The notes under the pieces were generated by a model. It worked only from the letters and a program-made list of their open reading frames with translations, was not told where the DNA came from and did no database searches. DNA of 64,000 nucleotides from Paralichthys olivaceus (taxonomy: Eukaryota > Chordata > Actinopteri > Pleuronectiformes > Paralichthyidae), in assembly GCF_024713975.1 (NCBI RefSeq), contig NC_091103.1:2155501-2219500 (forward strand), read 5' to 3'. Shown piece by piece: positions 11,046 through 22,182 of the stretch (its first letter is position 1; each line of letters starts with the position of its first letter). The position numbers and the translations under genes are program-made.

Positions 11046-11428
11046 TAAAGGTTCAGTGTGTAAGATTTAGGAGAAAGGGATATTTGGCAGGAACTGAATA
11101 TAAAATAATCCTAGTGATGTTTTCGCTGGTGTGTAATCAACTAAATTGTATGAATTGTTGTTTTCTTTAACATAGAAGGGGCCCTTTATATAAAAAAAAA
11201 ATAATATTTACATGGAGGGGGGGGGGGTCCTCTCTGTGGAGGCCGCCCTGTTTTTTTTTTACTGTCGTTCAAACTGGACAAACTAAAACCTTTTGAGTTT
11301 TCATGACAGCTGAAGTTCACCACAGGTTTTCTGTCATGTTGGGAAGAGGAGGGTGAGATGAGGAGCGTTCAGCTGCAACATGAAACTTCACCTCTAGATG
11401 TCACTAAACTCTACACACGGAACCTTTA
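11046..11428. mobile_element. MITE (non-autonomous DNA transposon), 383 bp
   Basis: It begins TAAAGGTTCAGTGTGTAAG and ends CACACGGAACCTTTA. The outer 25 bases of each end match in inverted orientation at 21 of 25 positions. The bounding TA on each side is compatible with a TA target-site duplication, as in Tc1/mariner-type elements. There is no coding capacity. Poly-G and poly-T tracts lie inside. Related terminal fragments are at 8818-8836 and 56564-56584. Confidence 0.75.
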
Positions 11429-11694
11429 ACACACCTCTGAAAGAGCCAACACGTGAAGAATGAAACAATAACACCAGTAAATCATTTAAACTTCTACACA
11501 AGTCACATTATGTCTTTAACTCCTTCTTAGGCTCCTTCTCAAGCACACATTCTAATGTCTTGCATCCATTATTGTTGTATCATTGAACAAAGATTTAAAA
11601 AAAACACACACATTTCGTGTCAGGTTCATGAAAACATCACTTCATTTCTTCTTTTCAGTGTAAAAAGGTTTTATTTTCCGCATCGACTGCACGA

Positions 11695-11702
11695 TGACGT
11701 CA
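11695..11702 (+). promoter_or_regulatory. Perfect CRE (TGACGTCA) in the APPBP2 promoter
   Basis: The full palindromic cAMP-response element lies 251 bp before the APPBP2 start codon, at the edge of a CpG-rich segment running to about 12100. Full-site CREs near CpG-island start sites are typical CREB/ATF targets. No TATA box is seen, and the transcription start is probably just downstream. Confidence 0.5.
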
Positions 11703-11752
11703 GTGCGTCAGCGTCGGGACGGGGGCACGGAGCCGCCGGAGGGTCGAGAGAG

Positions 11753-11785
11753 ATGGAGATCGAGCAGGAGCTGCTCGGGCTGTAA
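11753..11785 (+). CDS. Short upstream ORF in the APPBP2 5' region (10 codons)
   Basis: ATG at 11753 opens MEIEQELLGL and stops at 11783-11785, 168 bp before the APPBP2 start. A longer frame opened by ATG 11694 or by ATG 11841 runs out of frame through the APPBP2 start and stops at 12087-12089. These count only if transcription starts upstream of them, which cannot be seen here. Confidence 0.25.
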   Translation: MEIEQELLGL

Positions 11786-11952
11786 GCGGGGGGACTCGGC
11801 GACGGTGCGAACACCCGACTGTCTCGTCGTTCGAACGCGAATGCTGCGCGAGGACCCGCGGAGGGAGAGCTTCCGTCGCAGTGAGGCAGCTGATGTAGGC
11901 AGAGCCGGGGACGGCTGGAGCGGCTGGGCTTCTTCTGGAGAGGGAAAACAAC

Positions 11953-14900
11953 ATGGCTGCGGTGGAGCTCGAATGGATCCCAGAGACACTGTACAACACG
12001 GCTATCTCGGCCGTGGTGGACAACTACAGCCGATCCAGAAGGGACATACGGTCCCTGCCGGAAAACATTCAGTTCGACGTGTATTATAAGGTGAGACCCG
12101 CTCGGGCTCGAGGTGTGTCGGCCACCGGACTGCATTTAATCAGCTGCTAGCTTTAACAGTTAGCTCAGTATGCGTTAGCTCGTGAAGATGAGAAACTGCC
12201 TTCTGTGGTTTAGCTGACTAATGCTAACTGTTGGATCACCATGCCTTTATTTTTTCTAAAAGTCGTGGTAGCTAGCTAGCTAGCTAGGGTGTTCACCTGC
12301 ACAGCGAAGGGTTCGACGTGAATCCCTCAGTGGCATCGATCCTGTGGCTAATTCCACCGGAGACTGTAAATGAAAAGTGTCCGTGTTGTCACATGTAAAC
12401 TGTTTGTGAGGGGGGGGTCATCGCTTGACCCACTTTATTTCAAGGAGCCTTTCTCGTGGCAGTTATACTTGTTGTAACTCTTGATTTCTCCAAGACAAGT
12501 TTAAATATTAATATATTACAAAACCAATCTGAACACTGTTGATCAGGTTAACTGTCACATTAAAAAAAAAAAAGAGAGAAGTGTAAACAGGGCTGCTTGT
12601 TGAGCTGGGCCTCGGCCAGGACTGAAGAAATACTCAGAGTACTGAGGAGAACACTTTGGTTTTCAGGTGTCAGCCACAGGAAATCTATAGCTGGCAACGC
12701 ACGGTCAAATACACCTCATTCTGAGATAGGCCTCATTCACACAGCCAGGGACAATGCTCATGTAGGATGCACGCTCACATCTGTGAGTGTGAGGGGTTTA
12801 CACAATAACACATCGTCAATTGGAATATGTTCATGTATATATTTAAGTCTATTTACTTTTTGACACTTGGATTTGAAACTTGCCATTTAAAGTGTGGTAC
12901 AACAGAGGGATGGATTTTTTTTCTGTCTCATCTTTTTCTCTCTCCTGGCCTCCTCTGTGTTCTCTCTGTGAGTTCTGTATCTGCCATCTCTACTCTGATA
13001 TCTCTGTGTGTCTATAGAGGCAAGCAAACACTTGATAATTATATCAACAAATGTAGGTGAGTTATTTTTCAATCAGCAAGTCTCTGACGTGGGGATGAGT
13101 CTCTCCTGTGTGTGATAGAAGAACCTTTATGTTGTCACAGTATTTGCCATTAGCTGTTGTCACTTTACTTAAGTCAGCAATAAGGTGTGTACATAAGCTC
13201 ATGCTATACTATAGTAGTTACCAAAAGGGAAGAGCGCTGGGATAAGAGCTAAGCTAACCCAACTTGTACCTTAGGTGTGTTTTCACCTCTCACCTAAATA
13301 TCTGACAGCCCAGGCAGATCACCAAGATGTTGGATTAAATGACTGATTAGTTGAATTGTTTTAAATTTTACCTGTGTAAACTCTCTGAGAAGATACTGGG
13401 ATTGTACGCTCACATACTCTACTACAGGTTATGCTTACTACTTAAGTTCGACACCTGGCTCCAAAAATAATATAATCAATAAGATATGATTGCTTCTCTT
13501 GAGCTACAGTGACGTGGACAGCGAGGGTAGATCAATGAATAGCGAAACTTAGTCAATCAACTTCGAAGGGTCATGTTTTACTGATGTTTAGCAGTCGGCT
13601 TATTTAAGCTACTCACCAGTGTTTGTTTTATTCACCTGTATAAACCTTTATGTGCATTTGGTGAGCGGTGTGTGTACATTTTGGACCCTGGTTTGTGATA
13701 GTAGGTTAGGGTTGGGGTCACGAACGCTGCGAGCACTGCTCATGCTAAACACTCACCAGTTACCGGGTCCTCTAATGCACTTGTTGTAAATGAAATGTCA
13801 AACTAAGTTCCAGAGTGATCAGATTCTCAGTTTCCTTCACCAAAGAAAACAGATGCCATTAGCTTTAACTATGTCTCTGGTCATTCGAGGTTCATCCATA
13901 GCTCCTAACGCAGAAAGTGCAGGTTCTATTAATGATCATGAAAACATCATTAGATGTCTGACTGGAGTGAATGTCATTGTGAAATAAAACTTCTGTCAGC
14001 TGAATTCTGAATAGGCCTTAAATTACTAGAAAGTTTGGCTCCTGTCAAAACTTGGTAAAATGATTTTGTAGTTAAGTTGTCAGCTGGTAAGTTTTTGATT
14101 TGTTAGGATTCCCTGTCAGATGGATAGTACTGACAACCCTAAATCACCTGTACTGTCTTCTTCACTCAAATCCAATTAATTGTTTCCACATCTATGTGGC
14201 TGTGATGGTCATCGGTCCAGGTCAATAAGGATCCACATGGACCTTGTGCAGCCTCGTGTTTCATCCACCACATATGTGCCGTTTATTTCCTATTATGTTT
14301 TTTAGCCAAATGCAACAAACAAGTTTGCAAGTTGTGCAAGTCTGTGTCCATACTTGGGTATGTTGAGGACTTTATACAGATTTTTGTTTGGTTGTTCTCA
14401 TTCAGGTGGGACACGTACACAAAGTCACACTGAATTGCTGTAACTCTTGGAACTGTTAAATGAGGTGTATAATATATTGGGAAACCTTCTGATATATCAG
14501 TGGGGGACTAATAATATAAGTTACTCTCTCGTTATCACTATTTACAAAGACATGAAACTACAACAGTTACACACACAGTTACTCACATACATTGCAAAAA
14601 AATAAGACATTATGTCAATGTCAACTTTATTTATATAGCGCTTAAAAAACAACTTGGTGTAACATAACATAGCATAGCCTGTTTCATTTTATCTTCCTGA
14701 TGTCTCATTCTCACTCACTTTCTTTTGCTAACTTACATAAACTGTTGCTGGCTCTCACTGTCTCTGTCCCTATTTATCTTGTTATTCTTTTCAAACTAGC
14801 TGACTGAACAGAATAACCATGTGTGATAGGAACTATTGAATAACCAGGTATATTCCCACATGTACTCTACCCTGGTTAAAAGGAGGCTCCAGATTCAATG

Positions 14901-17900
14901 TGTGCTGAAGCATAGATATTGATTTGAACCATTTTTTGCTCATCAGCCAGTGTAACTTGAGTTTAAAGCCCTGGGCTCCAAAGTAACGTGGAACTTTACA
15001 CTGGCACAAAGAGAATAAAGACATGTCACTAGTCATCTATTCATCTGTGGGTTGGATTAAAGGGAGATTATTATTAAGGGAGACTCGACCCAATAACTGC
15101 AGTTGAGAGACACAGCTGAGACTGGTATTGTCCCCCAGAGACCCCACCACAGAAATCCATTGAATATAACAACTTCCAGCTCAGTGCATTTTGATGACAG
15201 GCTAGACATCAGCAATTTATTTTGTTTGAACTCCTGAACGGCACACAGCATTTACTAAAGTTAAACTTAAAACACACCCATAATAGAAAGTAGAATGAAG
15301 AAGTAACATCTTAACCTCATTGATCAGTTATTACCAATGGATTCAACATTGTGCCACTAATGGAAGAGATGACGTGGATCATTGTCAGTGAGACTCATGC
15401 TGACCTTTAACTGCATCTCTTTGTGTTGCAGCTTTATCAGCAGGGCCGACTCTGCCAGCTCGGAGGAGAGTTCTGTGAGCTGGAGGTGTTTGCTAAAGTT
15501 CTACGGGCCTCAGACAAAAGGTAAAAACACAATGGGACTAAGCTGTGCCTGAAACCTTTTACCTTTCACAAGGACCCATCAGCTCTTTTTTAAAAGGGTC
15601 CCAGCTTTTGTAGTCCATTAAACAGACTATTAAAATAGCAGTTCATGCTGTATTAACTGAAAACTGCATTAATCAATGGTTATGGTTATATATAATTTCA
15701 CTAATGCATAAGCCCTGGCTTCTCCTCAGCCATTGTTCTCTTAAAAAAGGGGGCAACGGTCTGTGAAAGCAGAAAGTTGCGACCTTGGTGTGAGACATGA
15801 AAGCCCTGAACAATGTGAAGGAGGCCTGAGGTTAAGGTTAATTATTGATGTTCTCATAATGTTATCTGTGTGCTGTGGGTTGTTTCAAACTGCATTGACA
15901 GGTTTAATGTAAATGAAGCCTGCGACTTCAGGCTGAACAGCTGTAGTCATACGATTGTAAGTCATTGATAGGACGTTCAGTCTGTCAAGATTCCTGATGG
16001 CTCTCTTTTTATAAATGCTGCAATGTAAACTATGTATAAACAAATGTATTGATTACCACTGACTTGTAGTTTTCCCAAAACTGACGTGGTCCATGTCTTT
16101 GTCCTCTTTACTGCAGACACCTCCTGCACCACTGTTTCCAGGCCCTAATGGACCATGGTGTGAAGGTTGCCTCAGTTCTGGCCAACTCCTTCAGCCGCCG
16201 CTGCTCCTACATCGCAGAGTCTGATGCCCATGTCAAAGAGAAGGCCATCCAGTTTGGCTTTGTGCTGGGTAAATAATGGGAGAGGGGAGAGAGGGTTTCA
16301 TACAGACAATTTAAGATGGAGACAGATGCAGAGACACTATAGCCATTTTCAGACATGACCTGCGGGTAAACAATTAGTTATGGATGTTACCCGCAATTTG
16401 ATTTTCACACATGTGCAATGCAGCACAAGGTTCTCTGCACAGACAAGTACACAACAGCATCATCTGCATTATTCATGCGAGAGGTGGAGCTGCTGGCAGA
16501 GGCAGGAAGTGACGTATAAATTCCTGTGCGGGGAATCCCAGGCTGTGTTGTCACATTGAATTCTCCTGACTTTATACAGACTTAATACTAGGGGGTCAGG
16601 CGGAGAAAGTCTTATCCAGAGCCTCTTACTCTGACTTACTCTGTCACACATGCACCTCCTCCGGAGAAAGTACAGAGGTTCTGCGGAGCTGAGTGCATTT
16701 CTGAAAGCAGTTGAGTGAGTAAGGCCGTTCATTTCTGCCAGTGATGTTATCACGGGGTTAACTGATAGGTAAAAGTATGTTAAAAAGTTAAAGTTCCTCC
16801 GTATTTTCTCCAGAGGAGGTGCATGTGTGAATGCAAATGTCTGAGTGAAACGTTTCACAGTCTCTGAGCATTTTATTCTCCTGACCTGAGTATAATGACT
16901 GTAAGAATCCAGGAGAAGTTGATGTGTGAACACAGCAGTTGATCTAGGTCGGATGCCTGGGTTACTGCTTAGGTCAAATGAAAAGTTGGCTTTTTATTTC
17001 CGACCACAGGCCCTTCATTTAGCAGCTACTGCTTTTCACTGGCCAGATCAATAGCTGGCTTCAGCAGGGATAGAGCCTCCGCTAACTTCTCAGGAGGCTT
17101 AATTTTGTAACCCACACTGTGCCATAGGGCTCTGACCGGGCCACTCAAGGACACTCTCAGAGTTGTCCTTAAGCCACTCCTGTGTTTTCTTGTTTGTGTG
17201 TTTAGGGTGATTGTCCTTATGGAAGTTGAACCTAAGTCTCAGTCTGAGGTCCTACTGTGTGTGCACGCACAAGGTTTTCATTATACAATATCTCTGTACT
17301 TTACTCTGTTCAGTTTTCCTTCAACCCCCGACCATTATTTATATTTCTGCCGCTGAAAAACATGCACAGCATGAGGCTGCAGACACCATGCTTCACTTCT
17401 GGGATGGGCAGGTGATGAGAGGTGCCTGGTTTCTGGTATAATATTAAAATTCGGGCCATACAGTGCAGTCTTGGTTTCATCAGACCGGAGAATCTAGTGT
17501 CTCACAGTCTGAGTCCTTGTGCTTTCATGTGTCTCTCAATGAGATGAGGCTTCTGTCTAAGCACTGTGACATGAAGCCCAGATCACTAGAGTGCTGCAGT
17601 GACAGTTGTCCTTCTGGAAGTTTCCTCCATTGCAACACAGGATCTCTGGAACTCAAGAGTGACAAATAGGTTTATGGTCACCTCTGTTGTCCAGACCTTT
17701 CTCAGTTTGAACTGGCATCAACACTATGAAGGTTGTTACAAACTTCTTTCATGCAAGAATCATGGAGGGCCCTGGGAACATTTCATGCAGCAGAAATATT
17801 TTGTGAGATCTGTATTTGCAGCTTCTTCAAAATCCAAAACCACTGGTTTCTGTTCTGTTCTCTTGTCAGCTGTGAGACCTTATATAGACAGGGGATGTGT

Positions 17901-20900
17901 GTCTTTCTAAATGATCTCTAATTGGTTGAATTTACAAGAGCGTGGACTCCAATCAAGGTGTAGAAACATCTCAGTGATGATCAAGAGAAATGGGGGGAAC
18001 ATCAGCTCAATTTCATGTGTCAAAGAAAAGTTTCTTAATACTTATGCCACTTTGTTTGATATTTAATGTGGATTGATGTGGGTCAAAAATGAAATAAAGC
18101 ATTTTTAGCATGAAACTGCAACATTATAAAATCTGAAAGAATGAATGGACGTGAATAATTGTTAAAGCAGTAAACATTTTCTCAAACCACGCACACTTTG
18201 ACCCAGTTGAAGTAATCAGATGCTCTTTGATTCCAGGTGGATTCTTGTCGGATGCGGGTTGGTATGGAGATGCAGAGAAAGTATTTCTGTCGTGCCTGCA
18301 GCTGTGTACGCTCCACAGTGAGGTCCTCCATTGCTACCGGGCTGTAGAATGCTGCGTCAGGTCAGTCAAAAAAAAAAGCTGTGGACATTGTGTGGTTATA
18401 CTAACCAATAATTTAATTTAAAGACCATTCGAATGTGTAAATTGCTTCATTCACAATCTCCAACCAAATCTTTTTTAGGTTTTGGGACAAAGCATCTTTA
18501 TTGGTCTCTCTCAATCACTGTATCTGCAGCCTCTATAGTTTGATTGTGTTTCAACTGATACACCTTTACAGAAATGCATTAGGTACCCACATAGATCATT
18601 TCTTAACAGGTGGTTATTTAAAAAATAAATAGTAACATTCAAGTTAATCTAATGGTGTGGATAAAAATTTGGTGAATTATTTCAAAGTTATAGTTGCATC
18701 AGATTAGAATCCCTTCGATCTGCAGATTAGATAAAGAAATGGCTGATAAGAGCTGTTAATAAGTTCAGACTGGAATAAGTGGAAAGATTTTACCAAGTCA
18801 GCCTGAACTGCTAAACTCATAAAACTGTGCCATCAAGCAGCATCTGTACGGGAGCATCTGTTCACTGCTCTTTTACTTTCTCTACAAGTTAATGATCTCT
18901 ATTTATATAGTGTTTTTCTATTTTTATTGACCACTCAAAGCGCTTTACAGTACAGTTTTACATTCACACAAATGGTGGATACAGTGCATCTATGTGCAGC
19001 ACTTTTTCTCTATGAGCAGGGGTCCTTTAATTGAGATCAATACATTGGCGGTTTAAGATAACAGTAAAAAAAGGCTCCTTAAAGATGTTTGCTCTTTTTA
19101 TATTTAAAGTCAGTAAACACATAGGATAGCCACACCTAAGATTGTCACTTAGTTTATTGTCTTGTCTACACAGGCTGCTTCATGTCCGCAATGGTAATTG
19201 TAAGTACCATCTGGGGGAGGAGACCTTCAAGCTTGCTCAGTCTTACATGGACAAACTAGCCAAACATGGCCATCAGGCCAATAAGGCTGCGCTTTATGGC
19301 GAGCTTTGTGCCTTGCTCTTCGCCAAAAGCCACTATGATGAGGTATGTATCTTGAACTCTCTCTGACTAAATGTGTAGTGAAGGTGTTTTACCGTGTGAT
19401 GGTGGGGTTGAGAAATATGTAACTCATCCTTGTGTCTCAGGCATACAGGTGGTGTATAGAGGCCATGAAGGAAATAACTCCAGGGCTGCCTGTCAAAGTA
19501 GTGGTTGATGTCCTCCGGCAAGCCTCCAAGGTAGCATTTAGAGTGATTTTTATCTATTTCTTTTGACAAATGTTATGAAGTCACTGCTGGGGCTACAGTG
19601 TCTGCATAGAACTATACATCAGCATCAAAAGGAAATCCTTTGAGTCAGTGTCAAGTTTGACCTTGTGTTTCTGCTGCAGGCCTGCGTGGTGAAGAGAGAG
19701 TTCAGAAAAGCAGAGCAGCTGATCAAACATGCAGTGTTTCTGGCAAGGTAACCTGCTGTGTCTTATAAGTGTCAACAATATTCTTGTTGATGTGTATATC
19801 GTGGATTCTGAATGTGTGGTGTCTTACAGAGAACATTTTGGACACAAGCATCCCAAGTACTCGGACACGCTACTAGATTATGGATTTTACCTATTAAATG
19901 TTGACAACATATGTCAATCAGTGGCTATTTACCAGGTAAGAGGAACCATTGGAAATATAATTGTATAAATTTTTAAAAATATTGTGGACTTACTAGTATC
20001 TGATCTAAAGTGTCTTCTCTCTGTACAAATTGCAGACGGCGTTGGACATCCGACAGTCCGTGTTTGGGGGGAAGAACATCCACGTTGCCACAGCCCATGA
20101 AGACCTGGCCTACTCATCCTACGTGCACCAGTACAGCTCTGGGAAATTTGACAATGCTCTGTGAGTACAATGAATCTCACAAACTTGGTACAGCTCTTAC
20201 ACCAGCCAGCTAATTCCATTAGACATGAACCCCATGGTAGAGGAAGCACATGATAATGACTCACTGTGATGGTCTGTTCTGTCTCACTGTACTGGTGTTC
20301 ATGTAATGTGGCTGTATGCTTTGGGTGTGTGCCATTACAAATATATTTAAAAGCACTGATCATGTAGACAATGAGGTAGATGTGGTGATATGGTAAAGAG
20401 CTCGAGCAGGAAATGTTGGCATTTTCTTTGAATCAGTCAGTGATTTGAATTCAGTGAATTTCTCTACACAAAGGGCCTCATTCAAAAAATGAGAAAATGT
20501 TCTGACCTCCGAGACCCGATTCATTATCGGAATTTGAGTTTCAAAACAACACTTCACTTTCACAGAAGTGTTCTTCCTGAATAGAATCCAGTTTTTAGTC
20601 TAGTTGAGTTGCAAACATAATTTATGTCAGCTGCTGTGTTTGTTTCTCAGATTCCATGCAGAACGTGCCATAGACATCATAACTCACATTCTGCCTGAGG
20701 ACCATCTGCTGCTGGCCTCCTCCAAAAGAGTCAAAGGTAAGAAGTTGTTGGGCCACTGCCCACCATGTGGAGGGGAAGTATCAGAGAGGCTCTGTGACCA
20801 AGCAGCCCACACACTAATAGTTTCCAGCTCTGTCCAAACGAGCGCTTTAGCTTCATCTCAGATATAATCTTGATTCATAGCACATCACGGGTTCTGTGAA

Positions 20901-22182
20901 TGAACTTGCCATGGCTCAATCACTGCTAATTGCACTAATATTTGCCCATCATTCTTTGCGTCTGCCAGCCCTCATCCTGGAGGAAATCGCCATCGACTGC
21001 CACAATAAAGAGACAGAGGAGCGCCTCCTGCAGGAAGCTCACGATCTGCACCTCTCCTCTCTTCAGCTGGCCAAGAAGGCCTTTGGAGAGTTCAACGTCC
21101 AGACAGCCAAACATTACGGCAACTTAGGACGACTCTACCAGTCCATGAGAAAGTTCAAGGTTTGTGCTGAAGATGTATAAAGATGGTTTGCAAAACTCGT
21201 TTTATCTTTTAACTCGACCCACGCTTTTTTTGGGGCCTTGACTAGAATAAATGCACATCACAGTGTGACAAAACTCATGGTGCAGCTGAAATCCCTTTAG
21301 GTTGGATCTTAAAAAAGTCTAACGTTAAATTTAAACACCCCACTGGTCTTTGTGATCACGTGATCTCATTCTTGGTCCTTACTGAGAACAATAAATATAG
21401 AGATATTTTATAGCTATAAGAATCTGAATAAATCCTTTCTTGAAACTTAGATTATATATTGTATTCCATGCAGCACTTGCCCCACTACACATTTTTATTC
21501 AGCTGCTTCATCCATACCTCCATATGTTGTGTCTCTGTGTGTTTGTGCCTGGTCATACGGACGACCATTCACCAGGAGGCAGAGGAGATGCACATCAAAG
21601 CCATCCAGATCAAGGAGCAGCTCCTGGGCCACGAGGACTACGAGGTGGCTCTGTCTGTTGGTCACCTGGCATCTCTCTACAACTACGACATGAACCAGTA
21701 TGAAGACGCAGAGAGGCTCTACCTGCGCTCCATCGCTATTGGTCAGTGTTACTTTTCTTTACAAGGAAGCAGATACTGCGTTACTCACTTAATGGAAAAT
21801 GTGGAGATTTTAAGCCATGACAGGACCCAGTGTTGTGAAAAAGATCCTGATTAGCTTGTAAGTAGTATGAAATGATTCTTTTGATTGACTGTAAAAAGTC
21901 CTTGTCCTTGTCCTCTCAGGTAAGAAGCTGTTTGGAGAGGGGTACAGTGGGCTGGAGTACGACTACCGAGGCCTGATCAAACTCTACAACTCAGTGGGAA
22001 ATTACGAGAAGGTGTTTGAATACCACAACGTGCTGTCCAACTGGAATCGGCTGAGGGACCGGCAGTTTGCTGTGGCAGACGCCCTGGAGGATGTCAACAC
22101 GACGCCCCAGCAGACCCAGGAGGTGGTGCAAGCTTTCTTATTGGCTCAAAGCTTAGGCCCCACCCGCCCCTGTCTCGGCTGA
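11953..22182 (+). CDS. appbp2: Amyloid beta precursor protein-binding protein 2 (PAT1), 13 coding exons, about 588 aa
   Basis: The start [20 protein letters not shown] is characteristic. Exons: 11953-12090, 15432-15520, 16117-16268, 18237-18360, 19174-19342, 19441-19530, 19680-19747, 19830-19935, 20036-20160, 20651-20736, 20969-21159, 21576-21741 and 21920-22182. All have GT-AG introns and compatible phases, 1767 nt in total. The length is close to the human protein (585 aa). The protein is built of TPR-like helical repeats, for example [36 protein letters not shown] and [18 protein letters not shown]. Family knowledge: APPBP2 binds the basolateral sorting signal of APP, associates with microtubules, and is a substrate receptor of CUL2 ubiquitin ligases reading C-terminal degrons. 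The C-terminus (after EEVVQ-like QEVVQAF) diverges from human, as expected. The ATG context (AACATGG) is good. Confidence 0.97.
12091..15431 (+). other. APPBP2 intron 1
   Basis: A 3.3 kb intron with donor GTGAGA and acceptor TTGCAG. It holds a GCTAGC tandem (12271-12287), a fragment of a common fish repeat with TTTATTTATATAGCGCTT (about 14619-14645), and otherwise AT-rich sequence with no supportable exon. Confidence 0.6.
16540..16937. mobile_element. Long foldback (imperfect inverted repeat) element in APPBP2 intron 3
   Basis: The right arm (about 16801-16937), reverse-complemented, aligns along its length with the left arm (about 16540-16673). The best block is 16644-16673 against 16801-16830, 28 of 30 bases. 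Outer blocks around TTCTCCTG and GCTGTGTT also pair. The loop is about 127 bp. No ORF is credible. It is probably a palindromic non-autonomous DNA transposon of a family I cannot name. Confidence 0.6.
17128..18110 (-). mobile_element. Decayed Tc1/mariner transposon
   Basis: The plus strand reads as the reverse complement of a fish Tc1-like transposase region. Recognisable blocks include GCCACTCAAGGACAC, GCTGAAAAACATGCACAGCA, CACCATGCTTCACTTCTGGG, GGTGCCTGGTTTCTGG, TTTCATCAGACCGGAGAATC and GACCTTATATAGACAGG. The transposase frame on the minus strand is broken many times, so the copy is dead. Ends are approximate because terminal inverted repeats were not resolved. It lies wholly in APPBP2 intron 3. 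Confidence 0.75.
18896..19035. repeat. Dispersed fish repeat (TTTATATAG...CAAAGCGCTTTACAG type)
   Basis: CTATTTATATAGTG and CACTCAAAGCGCTTTACAGT, followed by CATTCACAC, form a motif series I recall as abundant in teleost genomes. It lies in APPBP2 intron 4. Class uncertain. Confidence 0.4.

Larger units (their letters stand above)
9655..11694. other. Gene-free stretch between the zinc-finger cluster and APPBP2
   Basis: No coding exon is supported. It contains a repeat carrying a CTCF-like motif (about 9836-9911), an orphan TATA promoter with a possible non-coding exon (10754-10816) and a complete MITE (11046-11428). The start next to 9655 is the promoter side of the zinc-finger gene. The end next to 11694 is the beginning of the CpG-rich APPBP2 promoter. 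Confidence 0.6.

Noticed and set aside
12271..12287. GCTAGC tandem palindrome in APPBP2 intron 1
   Set aside because: GCTAGC-rich short runs recur at several CpG-rich gene starts in this window and are common in fish. No specific function is suggested.
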